Assembly: GCA_028280065.1 (NCBI GenBank)
Contig: JANQMN010000149.1
Coordinates: forward strand, 1-64,000
Length of the DNA: 64,000 nucleotides
From: Hahella sp.
Lineage (GTDB): Bacteria; Pseudomonadota; Gammaproteobacteria; Pseudomonadales; Oleiphilaceae
Direction of reading: 5' to 3'
Shown here: one piece after another, positions 27,343 through 36,026 of the stretch
Layout of the letters: each line of letters begins with the position of its first letter
Position numbering within the stretch: position 1 is the first letter of the stretch
Translations under genes and position numbers: made by a program
Notes under the pieces: generated by a model
What the model was told of the DNA's origin: nothing
What the model saw: only the letters and a program-made list of their open reading frames with translations
The model's database searches: none

Positions 27343-28482
27343 CTAGGCAAAACTGGTTTCCCTGAAGATCCGTTGAATTTCTTCTACTTGTGCTTTGTTA
27401 GTCAGTAACGCTTCCACGCAATCGGCATCCAGTTTGATTCCGGCAAGTTCCTTTAAATGCTCGAAGGCTTCTGCGTTACTCCAAGCTTCCTTGTACGGAC
27501 GTTTGCTGGTCAATGCGTCAAACACATCCGCGACGGCGACTATCCTTGCTTCGATGGGAATATCTTGACCGGACAGGCCATCCGGGTAACCTTCTCCGTC
27601 GAGCATTTCATGATGCCACAAAGCGATATTCCGTAGCATTTCAACATGGGTAACGCCCGTGAGACCAAAATTCTCCAACAATCGGTCGATGAGCTTCTTG
27701 CCTTCGACGGAGTGGGTTTTCATCAGATCAAACTCAGCCTCCGTTAGCGGGCCTTCTTTCAACAGAATACGATCGGGAATTGCCAGTTTGCCGATATCGT
27801 GCAAAGGGGCGAACAGGAAAATATGCTCTATGGTGACGTCGTCAAACTGTTCCCTTGCCGAAATATGCCGAGCTATCAGACGACTGTAATGGGACATTCG
27901 CTGTAGATGGAACCCTGTTTCCGGATCTCGCGAATGGCTCAGGTCCAGGGCAGATTTCAAGGTTGCCAACAGGGTTTTGATGTTGGCCATTTCATAATAC
28001 ACCAGCAGCGTAATCATGTGGCCGACAACGTCTAGCTCATGCAACCAGTGCTCAGCAAAAACATGCGCTTCGTTCGCATTGAAAAACACGAAGCCGAACA
28101 ACTGCCCTTCCCAAAACATGGGTAATGTATAGCTGGAGCGATATCCGGATTGCAGAATAACCTGGGTATGCGTATGGGCACTGTCATCAAATGCGCTTAG
28201 GTCATTAACTACCCTGGGCGACTTTTGTCTCGCGATTTCTACCAGGGAGTGGCATTCGGAGAGCTTCGCCTGGTAGTTGTTGAGCGGACTTGGTTGGTCG
28301 CTACTGTAGACAAAGGTGCGGAGATAATCTGTCGGCGGATCGTAAAGCGCCACAGCCACACGTGATATGAAGGGCATGTGCAGGCGCAGCACATTCCGAA
28401 CATAGCCCAGTTTGCCGGCAATGGAGTCTAACTTGTTCAAGCCTTGCCAGGAGTCTTGATGGTTGAACCTAGTATCGGTCAT
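27343..28482 (-). CDS. GAF plus HD-GYP domain protein, probable c-di-GMP phosphodiesterase
   Basis: A 379-residue cytoplasmic protein. The first ~165 residues resemble a GAF sensor (RVAVALYDPPTDYLRTFVYSS, VVNDLSAF, YRSSYTLPMFWEGQLFGFVFFNA). The rest is an HD-GYP domain: HFQ-like GFHLQRMSHYSRLIARHI, HDIGKLAIPDRILLK (about residue 226) and the HHEMLDGEGYPDGLSG motif (about 295), with DVFDALTSKRPYKEAW. All metal ligands I can check are present. It should hydrolyse c-di-GMP in response to a ligand bound by GAF. Confidence 0.93.
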   Translation of the reverse strand: MTDTRFNHQDSWQGLNKLDSIAGKLGYVRNVLRLHMPFISRVAVALYDPPTDYLRTFVYSSDQPSPLNNYQAKLSECHSLVEIARQKSPRVVNDLSAFDDSAHTHTQVILQSGYRSSYTLPMFWEGQLFGFVFFNANEAHVFAEHWLHELDVVGHMITLLVYYEMANIKTLLATLKSALDLSHSRDPETGFHLQRMSHYSRLIARHISAREQFDDVTIEHIFLFAPLHDIGKLAIPDRILLKEGPLTEAEFDLMKTHSVEGKKLIDRLLENFGLTGVTHVEMLRNIALWHHEMLDGEGYPDGLSGQDIPIEARIVAVADVFDALTSKRPYKEAWSNAEAFEHLKELAGIKLDADCVEALLTNKAQVEEIQRIFRETSFA

Positions 28483-28511
28483 GGGTTGATGCTACCTCAT
28501 CCCTTTGGGGA

Positions 28512-28799
28512 TTAGGCTCTAATTTTATACCAAATGCCTTCCGTAAACGTTGACTCAGCCATTGCTCTCCGGTTTTTCCGGAAAGCTTCGATTGATTTAG
28601 AGTCCGGCAGCCCGCTGAATCGATACCCATCCGCAGAATACCGAAAGGTTAACTCTCTTATCTGATTTGCATAGTTTTTCGTTGCCGTTTCAATTGCGCT
28701 CTCAGTAAAAATCAGATTGACAAAATAACTGTATATTTTTACAGTATTCGCAGTTAGCAATACGAACACCATATAAGCAATGCTTAAAGATGTCCTCAA
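28512..28799 (-). CDS. Doubtful small ORF antisense to the imuA promoter
   Basis: A 95-codon frame, MRTSLSIAYMVFVLL at the start, with no family I recognise. It covers the LexA box and the imuA promoter on the opposite strand, and even the first imuA codons, so as written it is unlikely. The region from about residue 33 onward has protein-like composition, so a shorter gene starting downstream of the LexA box remains possible. Confidence 0.2.
   Translation of the reverse strand: MRTSLSIAYMVFVLLTANTVKIYSYFVNLIFTESAIETATKNYANQIRELTFRYSADGYRFSGLPDSKSIEAFRKNRRAMAESTFTEGIWYKIRA
28717..28745 (+). promoter_or_regulatory. imuA promoter: -35 TTGACA and -10 TACAGT around the LexA box
   Basis: TTGACA at 28717-28722 is a perfect -35; TACAGT at 28740-28745 is 17 bases downstream. 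The LexA site lies between and over the -10, so bound repressor would block RNA polymerase. Confidence 0.8.
28729..28744 (+). promoter_or_regulatory. LexA-binding site (SOS box) of imuA
   Basis: CTGTATATTTTTACAG fits the gammaproteobacterial consensus CTGT-N8-ACAG exactly, with AT-rich centre and flanking A and TA. It is 35 bases before the imuA start. SOS control of imuA-imuB-dnaE2 operons is well established. Confidence 0.9.
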
Positions 28800-29469
28800 T
28801 CATGCAGCCATCTGGCGTGGCAAAGAACTTCTGACACTACCGGAAAGCTCAGTTCCCGGCGGTATAGACAGTGGTTTTACCGAGCTGAACGAACAGTTGA
28901 CCGAAGGCGGCTGGCCGACCAAGGGGATAATCGAAATACTCTATGATCAAGCCGGTGCGGGTGAATTAAGCCTGCTACTGCCGGTTTTACGCCGTTATTG
29001 CCAGGACCAGCGCTGGCTGACCTGGATTGCCCCGCCCTACCGCCTGCATGCCCCGGCATTACAACAGGCTGGTATTGATACACAACAGGTAATGCAGATT
29101 TGGCCGCACAACCAAAAAGATTGTCTATGGACCATAGAAGAGACCATGAAAAGCCGCGCTTCCAGCGCAGTGCTCTGCTGGCCGGGACAGTTGAAACCGG
29201 AACATGTCCGACGCCTGCAAATCGTCGCCAACCAATACCGGATGCCCTGTTTTCTATTTCGACAACAAGGCGCCTGCAATACACCTTGTGCACTGCGTAT
29301 CCATATCAAAAGCCTTGATCATCGCCAGGCGCAAATACACATACTCAAACGCCAGCGGGGATGGTCACCGGCGCCTTTTTCCATAGAGTTGCGTCAGTGC
29401 ACACCCTACCGGTATCAAAAGCACAATCAGACTGTTTTGGTTAAAGCCCCTCGACAACAACGTCTTTAG
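28780..29469 (+). CDS. imuA: Translesion synthesis-associated protein ImuA (RecA/SulA-like)
   Basis: A 229-residue ImuA: GIDSGFTELNEQLTEGGWPTKGIIEILYDQAGAGELSLLLP-like RecA-fold core with degenerate P-loop (QAGAGEL near residue 50), then LTWIAPPYRLHAPALQQAGID and a basic C-terminus (LELRQC-like). In other bacteria ImuA links RecA to the ImuB-DnaE2 mutasome. Here it is a lone SOS gene: its 3' end overlaps the convergent DUF4139 gene by 29 bases, and imuB-dnaE2 start 8 kb away. Confidence 0.9.
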   Translation: MLKDVLNHAAIWRGKELLTLPESSVPGGIDSGFTELNEQLTEGGWPTKGIIEILYDQAGAGELSLLLPVLRRYCQDQRWLTWIAPPYRLHAPALQQAGIDTQQVMQIWPHNQKDCLWTIEETMKSRASSAVLCWPGQLKPEHVRRLQIVANQYRMPCFLFRQQGACNTPCALRIHIKSLDHRQAQIHILKRQRGWSPAPFSIELRQCTPYRYQKHNQTVLVKAPRQQRL

Positions 29470-31081
29470 GATACTTCACTGAAAACAGCACCCGTATTTG
29501 CCTTTCACTCATAGGCGCCAACTGCAACTTCCAACGGTGCACACCGGCTTTATCATGGCAATCTTCCTGGTCCGGCGGTGGACTCATCTGCAGGCCTTTC
29601 ACCTGAAAGCGGTCCGTTTTACTCACCGGCACATGATCCTCTATCATCAAGGTCACAGCTTCCGCTTTGCCATTCTCAATATCGGTGACAAATTCCAACT
29701 CTTTGGCGACACTGGACCGGTCAACCATGCCGAAAAAGGTTTCCGCGTTGCGGTCTACTGTCTTCTTGTGTTTGACAATCACTTCACGATCCACCCCGAG
29801 ATTGAGCCAGAACTCTTCACCCGCCTGCTTCTCCTCCAATAAGGTACTGCCGATAAAACGGCCGCCGAAATACACATTCATCCGGCCAGCCAACAAATTC
29901 TGCTGGTCTTGCGCGTTGCAAATCAAATAGACAAAGCGGTCGCGCCGGGGAACGGAATAGTGGAAAAACTCGCCCTCCACCGGTCGGCTAAAAACCGGTG
30001 TTAGAGACTCTTCGTTGCCGCTGGGAATATCCACCCGGATGGGCAGCTCATACTCCAAGGCCAAAGGTGTTTTGCGGGTATCGGCAACGGCATAATCGGA
30101 GAAATCGCCGTCTTCCTCTTCGATTCCAAGATCCAGGTCTTCCAATACCGCCTCGTTTTCCTCGAACCCGGCATCGCCCGCGGCCCCCATCAAGGGTTCA
30201 GCCATGGCGGCTGGCGCAACAGGAATAGGCATAGGTTCCGGTCGCGGCCGCAGAAACCAGCTATTCAGCTTTGGCAATGCGGCTCCTCGCAGCGGTATAG
30301 CATTGGAGACCTTGAGTTGAATATTGTTCCAGGTTTCACCGGTGTTTTGTCGAATGGAGGCAAACATCGTCAGTTGAACTTGCTTGCAATCGTCACTGAC
30401 GTTGACTTTGTAAACCGGTTGCCACAACGCCTTGCCTACCAGGTAGTCGCAGTGAATTTCCAAAGTTTGCTGCGACGATGATTGAAACAACACTTCAATA
30501 ACTTCCTGGGATTTCTGTGTGCCACTGCGCTTGTCCTTGAGCTTTCTATCTATCACCCGAAGCTGTTGATCCAGATCTTCCATTTGATTTTCCAGTTCCA
30601 TTTGCCGTTCCAGCAAGACAGAAAAATTTTCCTCGAGGAAACTCCCCAGCGCCTGCAGCTTATCTATCTCCGGCAAATGCGTTTGGATTTCGGCGGGTAC
30701 CTGAACGTCAGAAAATTTACTGACAGAATCAAACAGGCGCTTTTGCTTCTCCACGAGTAGTTTTTTCTGCTCAAATTGCTTGCGTTGCCGTTGCAGTTGT
30801 TTCTTTTCCTGTTCCAGCTCTTGCAGTTGCGGTTGGACAAACTGCTGCACCGGCTGCTTCACAAACTGTACACCCACCACCTCACCGGCCCCCTTGACCT
30901 GGGCTTGAACCGAACCTGCATCAATCCCGGCAGCCTGGGTGGCGATGCGCACTTTCATCATTCCCTCGCCCACCTGCAAGGTCGCGATACGATTAACTAA
31001 TGCCTGATTGGTCATCAATAACACGCTATCGATGGCATTATCTTCGCCAACGGCAATGTAATGTTCTCGGGAATCGGCCAT
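29441..31081 (-). CDS. DUF4139 (mucoidy inhibitor A-like) coiled-coil protein
   Basis: About 546 residues. The N-terminal strand region (RIATLQVGEGMMKVRIATQAAGID, DUF4140-like) is followed by a Gln/Glu/Lys-rich coiled coil (about residues 80-200), then the DUF4139 beta-rich domain (LVGKALWQPVYKVNVSD, QNTGETWNNIQLKVSNAIP, VDRNAETFFGMVDRSSVAKELEF). An acidic insert (EDLDLGIEEEDGDFSD) sits in the middle. There is no signal peptide. The ATG at 31081 is chosen, with GAGGAG ten bases upstream; the frame extends further without one. Function unknown. Confidence 0.85.
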   Translation of the reverse strand: MADSREHYIAVGEDNAIDSVLLMTNQALVNRIATLQVGEGMMKVRIATQAAGIDAGSVQAQVKGAGEVVGVQFVKQPVQQFVQPQLQELEQEKKQLQRQRKQFEQKKLLVEKQKRLFDSVSKFSDVQVPAEIQTHLPEIDKLQALGSFLEENFSVLLERQMELENQMEDLDQQLRVIDRKLKDKRSGTQKSQEVIEVLFQSSSQQTLEIHCDYLVGKALWQPVYKVNVSDDCKQVQLTMFASIRQNTGETWNNIQLKVSNAIPLRGAALPKLNSWFLRPRPEPMPIPVAPAAMAEPLMGAAGDAGFEENEAVLEDLDLGIEEEDGDFSDYAVADTRKTPLALEYELPIRVDIPSGNEESLTPVFSRPVEGEFFHYSVPRRDRFVYLICNAQDQQNLLAGRMNVYFGGRFIGSTLLEEKQAGEEFWLNLGVDREVIVKHKKTVDRNAETFFGMVDRSSVAKELEFVTDIENGKAEAVTLMIEDHVPVSKTDRFQVKGLQMSPPPDQEDCHDKAGVHRWKLQLAPMSERQIRVLFSVKYPKDVVVEGL

Positions 31082-31399
31082 GTTGATTACTCCTCGTGAA
31101 GGGAAGATGCTGATGTGACGGGACACCAATCACAGCGAGTTAAGTTGAGCAACAATTCTCTGTCAAGAAACTCAGACCTGCCCGATATCTCAAAGTCAGC
31201 CATCTGAAAGTTATGGCTGAGTCCCGGTCTATAAGCCAACTGTGATCTTCTTCATAGCAATAATGTGCACAATTTCAAAGTGTAACCGCCGCTTGGTTGG
31301 CATTTTAACAGTCGGTAAAATACTGCAATACAACTGGTCTGGAAGGTCGTCCGAAACTCTGCGAATAATCAGGTGATTTTATCTAACGGAGTTTCTGCC

Positions 31400-32506
31400 A
31401 TGGACCGAAGTATTGTCGAAAAAGCCCTTGAAATCGCACGTTATTATCCCAGCGGAGACAATTGCCAGTGTTTCCGCTTTCGACACGAGACTGATTTTCT
31501 ACATGTCGACTATTGCGCTGATGCCGCAGAGCACTCACTGGTCTATGACACCTCTCTGATCATCCTAACGCTGGGTGGATTACTCGAATATTTACGCAAT
31601 GCTTTTCTGGAACTAGGTTATCCGGTCAAGTTTGAATTGCACCTGCAAGGATTGGACTGCCATCGCAACCATCCTTCCATTGCCTGCCTGCAATTGGTAG
31701 ACCATACCAATTCTTCGGGGCCTAAAGGCTTCCACGACTATTTCTCCGCCTACCCGCAATACACCAGCGAGACGTTGATGGCAAGAGTAACGGATCGCCG
31801 GAAATTCCTACCCCCCGAGCAAAAAGCGCTGGACGCCGTCAAAAATGAACGTCCCTGGCAATTCGTTGACTGCCATATTTTCACGGAATTAGAAGATAAC
31901 GCTTTGCAATTCTTTTCATGTTGCGAAAGCCATATTTGGAAGTCAGTGGATATTATCAAAGACATCGCCGATGCCATTCGCTTTGGCCAGAACAATATCG
32001 CCACCGGCCTGCCCTGGAGGAATCTCGGCGTCTCCCGCGAAGAGCTATTGCCGATAAAACTTGTACAACTGGCGCCCTGGCTGATTCCACTATTCAGCTT
32101 CCTGGGCATTCAAAAACTTATGCAGCATTCTCAGCAGCAACTTTGGCAATCGGCTCGGGCATGCACCGTATTAACCTACAAGCAGGGCTTGAGCAGCGAA
32201 CAAAGAGTCTTCGCCAGCATGGAGATTATGAATTTCATCCTCGGCCTCACCAAGGCGGGGTTTGCCATGCAACCATCGACATTGAGCACTGAATGCCTCA
32301 ACCATAGCTTTAAGCCGGAGAAAAACCTGCAAACCGAATGTGGATTACCGTTGGATAATCTACAAAACCAAAGCCAATCCATCCGGAAATACATGGATTG
32401 CCCGACTGACGAATTTGCCTGGTTGTTGCGCGTCGGCATACCGACAACCAGCTTTCCGGACGCCGCACGCACGCAGCGGCAACCGGTGAATGATTTATTA
32501 CTTTGA
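31400..32506 (+). CDS. Nitroreductase-like FMN protein (Acg-type), tentative
   Basis: A 368-residue protein opening IVEKALEIARYYPSGDNCQCFRFR, like the FMN-binding N-terminus of nitroreductases (SGDNCQPWRF in relatives), followed by a TLGGLLEYLRNAFLELGYPV helix and VTDRRKF, a motif shared with Acg-like oxidoreductases. The C-terminal half has long helices and a final LLRVGIPT strand-like stretch. The ATG at 31400 follows GGAG. The exact substrate and even activity are uncertain. No operon partner is evident, though ahr follows 170 bases later on the same strand. Confidence 0.6.
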   Translation: MDRSIVEKALEIARYYPSGDNCQCFRFRHETDFLHVDYCADAAEHSLVYDTSLIILTLGGLLEYLRNAFLELGYPVKFELHLQGLDCHRNHPSIACLQLVDHTNSSGPKGFHDYFSAYPQYTSETLMARVTDRRKFLPPEQKALDAVKNERPWQFVDCHIFTELEDNALQFFSCCESHIWKSVDIIKDIADAIRFGQNNIATGLPWRNLGVSREELLPIKLVQLAPWLIPLFSFLGIQKLMQHSQQQLWQSARACTVLTYKQGLSSEQRVFASMEIMNFILGLTKAGFAMQPSTLSTECLNHSFKPEKNLQTECGLPLDNLQNQSQSIRKYMDCPTDEFAWLLRVGIPTTSFPDAARTQRQPVNDLLL

Positions 32507-32676
32507 ATCCCTTATAGCGCTGCCTTTCTTAAAGCGAGAAGGGCGCAGCGAAATATCCGCGCCACTAGTCTTCAGATTTGCCAGAACCGTGCAATACCAT
32601 CCAAACTCTACTACTTTTCGTAGACCACATGCACACAGCCTGCATCACATACAAAATTTCCAATGGAGACTGTCAG

Positions 32677-33681
32677 ATGATTCACGCTTACGCTGCTACA
32701 GAAGCCGGTTCAGCTTTACAACCCTTTGAATATGATCCTGGTCCGCTAGCACCTCAGGATGTAGAACTTGACGTTATTTATTGCGGCATATGCCATAGCG
32801 ATCTCAGCGTCATTGATAACGAATGGGGCATGAGTCAGTACCCCTTGGTTCCGGGGCATGAGGTTGTCGGACGCGTGAGCCAGGTAGGCAGCGCCGTTAC
32901 CCATTTGGAGCCAGGGCAGGTAGCGGGTCTAGGCTGGCACGCAGGCTATTGCAATAGCTGCGCTCACTGTCATGCAGGCGATCAGAACCTTTGTGCAACC
33001 GCCACCGCCACGATCATCGGCCACCACGGCGGCTTTGCCGATAAGGTCAGAGCGGCAGCCAATAGCGTTGTACCGATCCCCGATGGGGTCGATCTTAAGT
33101 CTGCCGGACCATTGTTCTGCGGCGGGATAACAGTATTTAACCCGCTAGTTCAGTACAACCTGCAACCAACGTCCAAAGTCGCTGTCATTGGTATTGGTGG
33201 CCTGGGACACCTGGCGCTCATGTTCCTGAACGCCTGGGGATGCGAAGTCACAGCTTTCACCTCAAGTGAAGCGAAAAAGGAAGAAGCGCTTAAACTGGGA
33301 GCGCACCATACGTTGAACTCAAGAGACGAAGATGAAATTGCCGCTGCTGCAGGGCGATTTGACCTGATCATTTCCACAGTCAATGTGAAATTGGATTGGA
33401 ACCTTTATCTGAGCACGCTTAACGCCAGGGGCAGGCTGCACTTTGTAGGAGCCACACTGGAACCTCTGGATATCGGGGTATTCAATCTCCTGATGGCGCA
33501 GCGGCAGATTTCAGGATCGCCGGTAGGTAGCCCGGCAACCATCGCTAAGATGCTGGATTTTGCCAATCTCCATGACATCCAGCCGGTCATTGAAGAATAC
33601 AAAATGTCAGAGGTTAACAAAGCTTTGGATCATTTACGCGGCGGTAAAGCCCACTACCGTGTTGTGCTGACAAATGAATAA
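32677..33681 (+). CDS. ahr: NADPH-dependent aldehyde reductase Ahr (YjgB-like zinc alcohol dehydrogenase)
   Basis: A 334-residue zinc-dependent dehydrogenase. Catalytic zinc ligands Cys36 (CGICHSD), His61/Glu62 (GHEVVG); structural zinc Cys92, Cys95, Cys98, Cys106. Rossmann motif [10 protein letters not shown], and [10 protein letters not shown]. The opening [16 protein letters not shown] and the [12 protein letters not shown] stretch agree closely with E. coli Ahr/YjgB, which reduces medium- and long-chain aldehydes to alcohols. The ATG at 32677 follows GGAG; an upstream extension in frame is not conserved. Confidence 0.92.
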   Translation: MIHAYAATEAGSALQPFEYDPGPLAPQDVELDVIYCGICHSDLSVIDNEWGMSQYPLVPGHEVVGRVSQVGSAVTHLEPGQVAGLGWHAGYCNSCAHCHAGDQNLCATATATIIGHHGGFADKVRAAANSVVPIPDGVDLKSAGPLFCGGITVFNPLVQYNLQPTSKVAVIGIGGLGHLALMFLNAWGCEVTAFTSSEAKKEEALKLGAHHTLNSRDEDEIAAAAGRFDLIISTVNVKLDWNLYLSTLNARGRLHFVGATLEPLDIGVFNLLMAQRQISGSPVGSPATIAKMLDFANLHDIQPVIEEYKMSEVNKALDHLRGGKAHYRVVLTNE

Positions 33682-33784
33682 GCGCATATGCGCGTTGGAC
33701 CGAACACGCCTTACAACAAGGCTCTGCTTCCCAATTTAGCTTGAGGTACAGCCGAAGCTGTTGTTGGATACTTAAATCAACTCA

Positions 33785-33985
33785 CTACGGTTGCATTTGG
33801 GAATAATGAGTTTGTTTGTAGTACAGGCAAGCGTGGCAATATTGAGATTTTGCAATTTTGCCTTTAACGCCTTCTGGATAAGCGCCACAGCGCGTGCCTT
33901 CTACATTCCAACAGTCCAATCGTTTAAGTTTGCGTATTGGGCAGTTCACCTCATTGCACTGGAAATATTCGTAGCATTTTTCCAT
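33785..33985 (-). CDS. Small two-CW-motif cysteine-rich protein
   Basis: A 66-residue stand-alone protein with nine cysteines: CYEYFQC...CPIRK...DCWNVEGTRC, then a C-terminal YCHACLYYK. The spacing matches the two-CW domain usually found fused to sensor proteins in Deltaproteobacteria and others, probably a metal-binding knuckle. GGAGGG lies six bases before the ATG at 33985, which is therefore preferred to the ATG six codons upstream. It is the last gene of a minus-strand block beginning with a DUF3592 protein. Confidence 0.6.
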   Translation of the reverse strand: MEKCYEYFQCNEVNCPIRKLKRLDCWNVEGTRCGAYPEGVKGKIAKSQYCHACLYYKQTHYSQMQP

Positions 33986-34094
33986 TTCCTGCCCTCCGAT
34001 CATTCAGGGCTTATATCTATATGATACGCCTTTTATGAACGTTTTCGGCGATAAATTTGACAGAAAGGAAGACTTCTTCACGCTGCAGGTCTCT

Positions 34095-35180
34095 TCATTT
34101 GACCAAGAGACCATCCTGCGATTGTTCCAGTACGAAGTCGCGCATTCCCTCCTCCGTAAAGGAGTACTGGCCTCGCGATAGAGACTCAATAATGGAGTTT
34201 TCTTTCAAAAGATCAATTTGATGTTGCAGCATACCTGTGGTGACAGGAATTCCCATTTGCTCAGAAAAATACTGAATCGCTTGTTCCTGATAGAGTCCTT
34301 CACCGTGATTTGCCAACCAGACGAGAGCCATTCTCGCTAAAGCCGAAAGTTCTGTCCAAGCCCCTATATAAGCTTGACTCAACATACTGTTCTCTCGATA
34401 GACAGAGTAGGCTTTTTCGATGTCGCCTTCACCACTAATCAGCATTGAAATCAACAAATCATGAAAATGTGCAGGTACAAAATTTTGCCGGACAAAAACG
34501 CGAATGGCGGCCGCAAGATTAATGTTTCGCCCTGAAGCCTGCTGAAACGCGGATATCTGATGCTGGACAAAACTCGCATCCAGGTTTGGCAAATCATATT
34601 GATGTGCGGCATTAAACAATGGCGCTTTGTGTTTCTTAAAGAGTTTGATCAGCCCTTCTCTTGACGAGCCGGTAAAAACAACCTGCACCTGCTCTCGATG
34701 GGTATTCATTAAGGTTCGAATACAGGCAATGAAATCTACATGTTCATCTTTTGCTAATGTCTGTACCTCATCTAACATGAGCAGAATTCGATCATGCTTA
34801 TTGATGAGTTTTTTAAATTCCTTGGCAATTTCAGATAGCGGATTATCCGATGGTTCGCTTAAAGGCTGGGCTTGTGCTTCAACGAAGTTTCCCGGCAAAC
34901 CTACCCGTGTCTTAACAAAATCCAACCGTTGTTTTGGCTCCCGGATCATGTCGAGAAACACAGACTCGGGTTTTGCCTTGTTAAGCCAAAATGAGGAGTA
35001 CAAAACAAAATACCCTTCTTGTTCAGCCATTGGCCAGATGTCCTCTAGAACAAGCTCTGTTTTTCCATAATTACGTGGGGCAAAAATGGTAATTGCCTGA
35101 AGCGCTCCCGTACTGAGCAAACGGATAATCGACTCTGCAGTATCTAAGCGAGGGTAATGCCACTGAATATTAGACGTCAT
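34095..35180 (-). CDS. AAA/STAND-like ATPase with C-terminal winged-helix region
   Basis: A 361-residue cytoplasmic P-loop protein: Walker A-like FAPRNYGKTE (residues about 33-42), Walker B ILLMLDEVQ (132-140), and sensor-1-like VVFTGSSREGL. The middle resembles the ORC/STAND ATPase core of archaeal and bacterial ATPase_2 proteins; the C-terminal 120 residues contain a helical region followed by a likely winged helix (LARMALVWLANHGEGLYQEQAI to GQYSFTEEGMRDFV). The gene is visibly more AT-rich than its neighbours. Function unknown; such ATPases occur in mobile and defence contexts. Confidence 0.7.
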   Translation of the reverse strand: MTSNIQWHYPRLDTAESIIRLLSTGALQAITIFAPRNYGKTELVLEDIWPMAEQEGYFVLYSSFWLNKAKPESVFLDMIREPKQRLDFVKTRVGLPGNFVEAQAQPLSEPSDNPLSEIAKEFKKLINKHDRILLMLDEVQTLAKDEHVDFIACIRTLMNTHREQVQVVFTGSSREGLIKLFKKHKAPLFNAAHQYDLPNLDASFVQHQISAFQQASGRNINLAAAIRVFVRQNFVPAHFHDLLISMLISGEGDIEKAYSVYRENSMLSQAYIGAWTELSALARMALVWLANHGEGLYQEQAIQYFSEQMGIPVTTGMLQHQIDLLKENSIIESLSRGQYSFTEEGMRDFVLEQSQDGLLVK

Positions 35181-35200
35181 TATGCTTATTTATCTATTTT

Positions 35201-35304
35201 TGGATAATTATCCATATTAAGATAATATAGGATAAATCTCAACCATTTTCATTCTAACTAGCTGAATTATAAACTTTATCTTGTTTTATCTTAAATAGGA
35301 TAAT
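35201..35304. repeat. GGATAA/TTATCC motif array upstream of the ATPase gene
   Basis: The perfect 14-base palindrome TGGATAATTATCCA is at 35201-35214, 21 bases before the ATPase start on the minus strand. Further GGATAA copies occur at 35230 and 35299, and TTTATC copies near 35275 and 35285. This AT-rich cluster looks like a multi-site operator. Confidence 0.55.
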
Positions 35305-35433
35305 TGCATAATCCAGACAATAACATGCGTGGCTGACCTCATTGGTGGCCAAGGCCGCGTAGTTCTGATTGCAGTTTCAATTTGGGCTCTTCAAGGTAAC
35401 GGAATAAAGGTTAGTCAAATATAGGATGCTGAT

Positions 35434-35991
35434 TTACTTGAGTCTGGCCGCCAGCAAACGCCGAACTTCCATTAACGCAAAACCGAGTAAATTTAAGCCT
35501 TTCCACGCATTAGGATTTTCAATTGCGGAATTATCCTGGGCCATGCCAACACCCCAAATCCGGTCGACCGGGCTGGCCTCCACTAACACCCGCTGCTGTG
35601 TGTTTAGAAAGAACTCCGTCAGCTGTGGATTCTGAATAAATTTAGCAAGATTTCCGTTTACAACGATTTCAAACCGATGTTGTTCCCACTTCGCTTGGTC
35701 AAATCCAAGGACTTCCCTGCCGATGCTCTTTGCCTCTCCAGGATTTGACGCACTCAAGACTCTTGAACAGGCGGATTCATCGCCAAAGAGTTTCGCCTTG
35801 TGGTACATCATATAGTGCTCAGCCGTGATGAATAGGTGACCAGCTTCCTCAAATTGCGCGTCGTACCATTGGCTGAGGCAGCTTTTGGTTATCTCGCCTG
35901 TTTTCTCCTGATGCCCCCAGAAAAACAGGAATTTCACGCGATTGCCCTGGTTCACGTAGTCCTGAAGCTGTTCTCGGGATCGAATGTTCAA
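35434..35991 (-). CDS. NADAR family protein (YbiA-like N-glycosidase)
   Basis: A 185-residue NADAR-domain protein: FLFFWGHQEK, FITAEHYMMYHKAKLFGDE, GRE(V)LGFDQAKWEQHRFEIVVNGNLAKFIQN, and the C-terminal SPVDRIWGVGMA with NAWKGLNLLGFALMEVR, all family hallmarks. Characterised members cleave riboflavin-pathway intermediates or ADP-ribose-type N-glycosidic bonds. NADAR genes are enriched in defence and NAD-metabolism contexts. It follows the DUF3592 gene by 35 bases on the same strand. Confidence 0.9.
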   Translation of the reverse strand: MNIRSREQLQDYVNQGNRVKFLFFWGHQEKTGEITKSCLSQWYDAQFEEAGHLFITAEHYMMYHKAKLFGDESACSRVLSASNPGEAKSIGREVLGFDQAKWEQHRFEIVVNGNLAKFIQNPQLTEFFLNTQQRVLVEASPVDRIWGVGMAQDNSAIENPNAWKGLNLLGFALMEVRRLLAARLK

Positions 35992-36026
35992 TTTGGCCTC
36001 TGAATTTGTAGTATCGGGTTTACAGA

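Noticed and set aside
28512-28799. Minus-strand ORF as a secure gene
   Set aside because: It covers the LexA box, promoter and first codons of imuA; kept only as a low-confidence entry.
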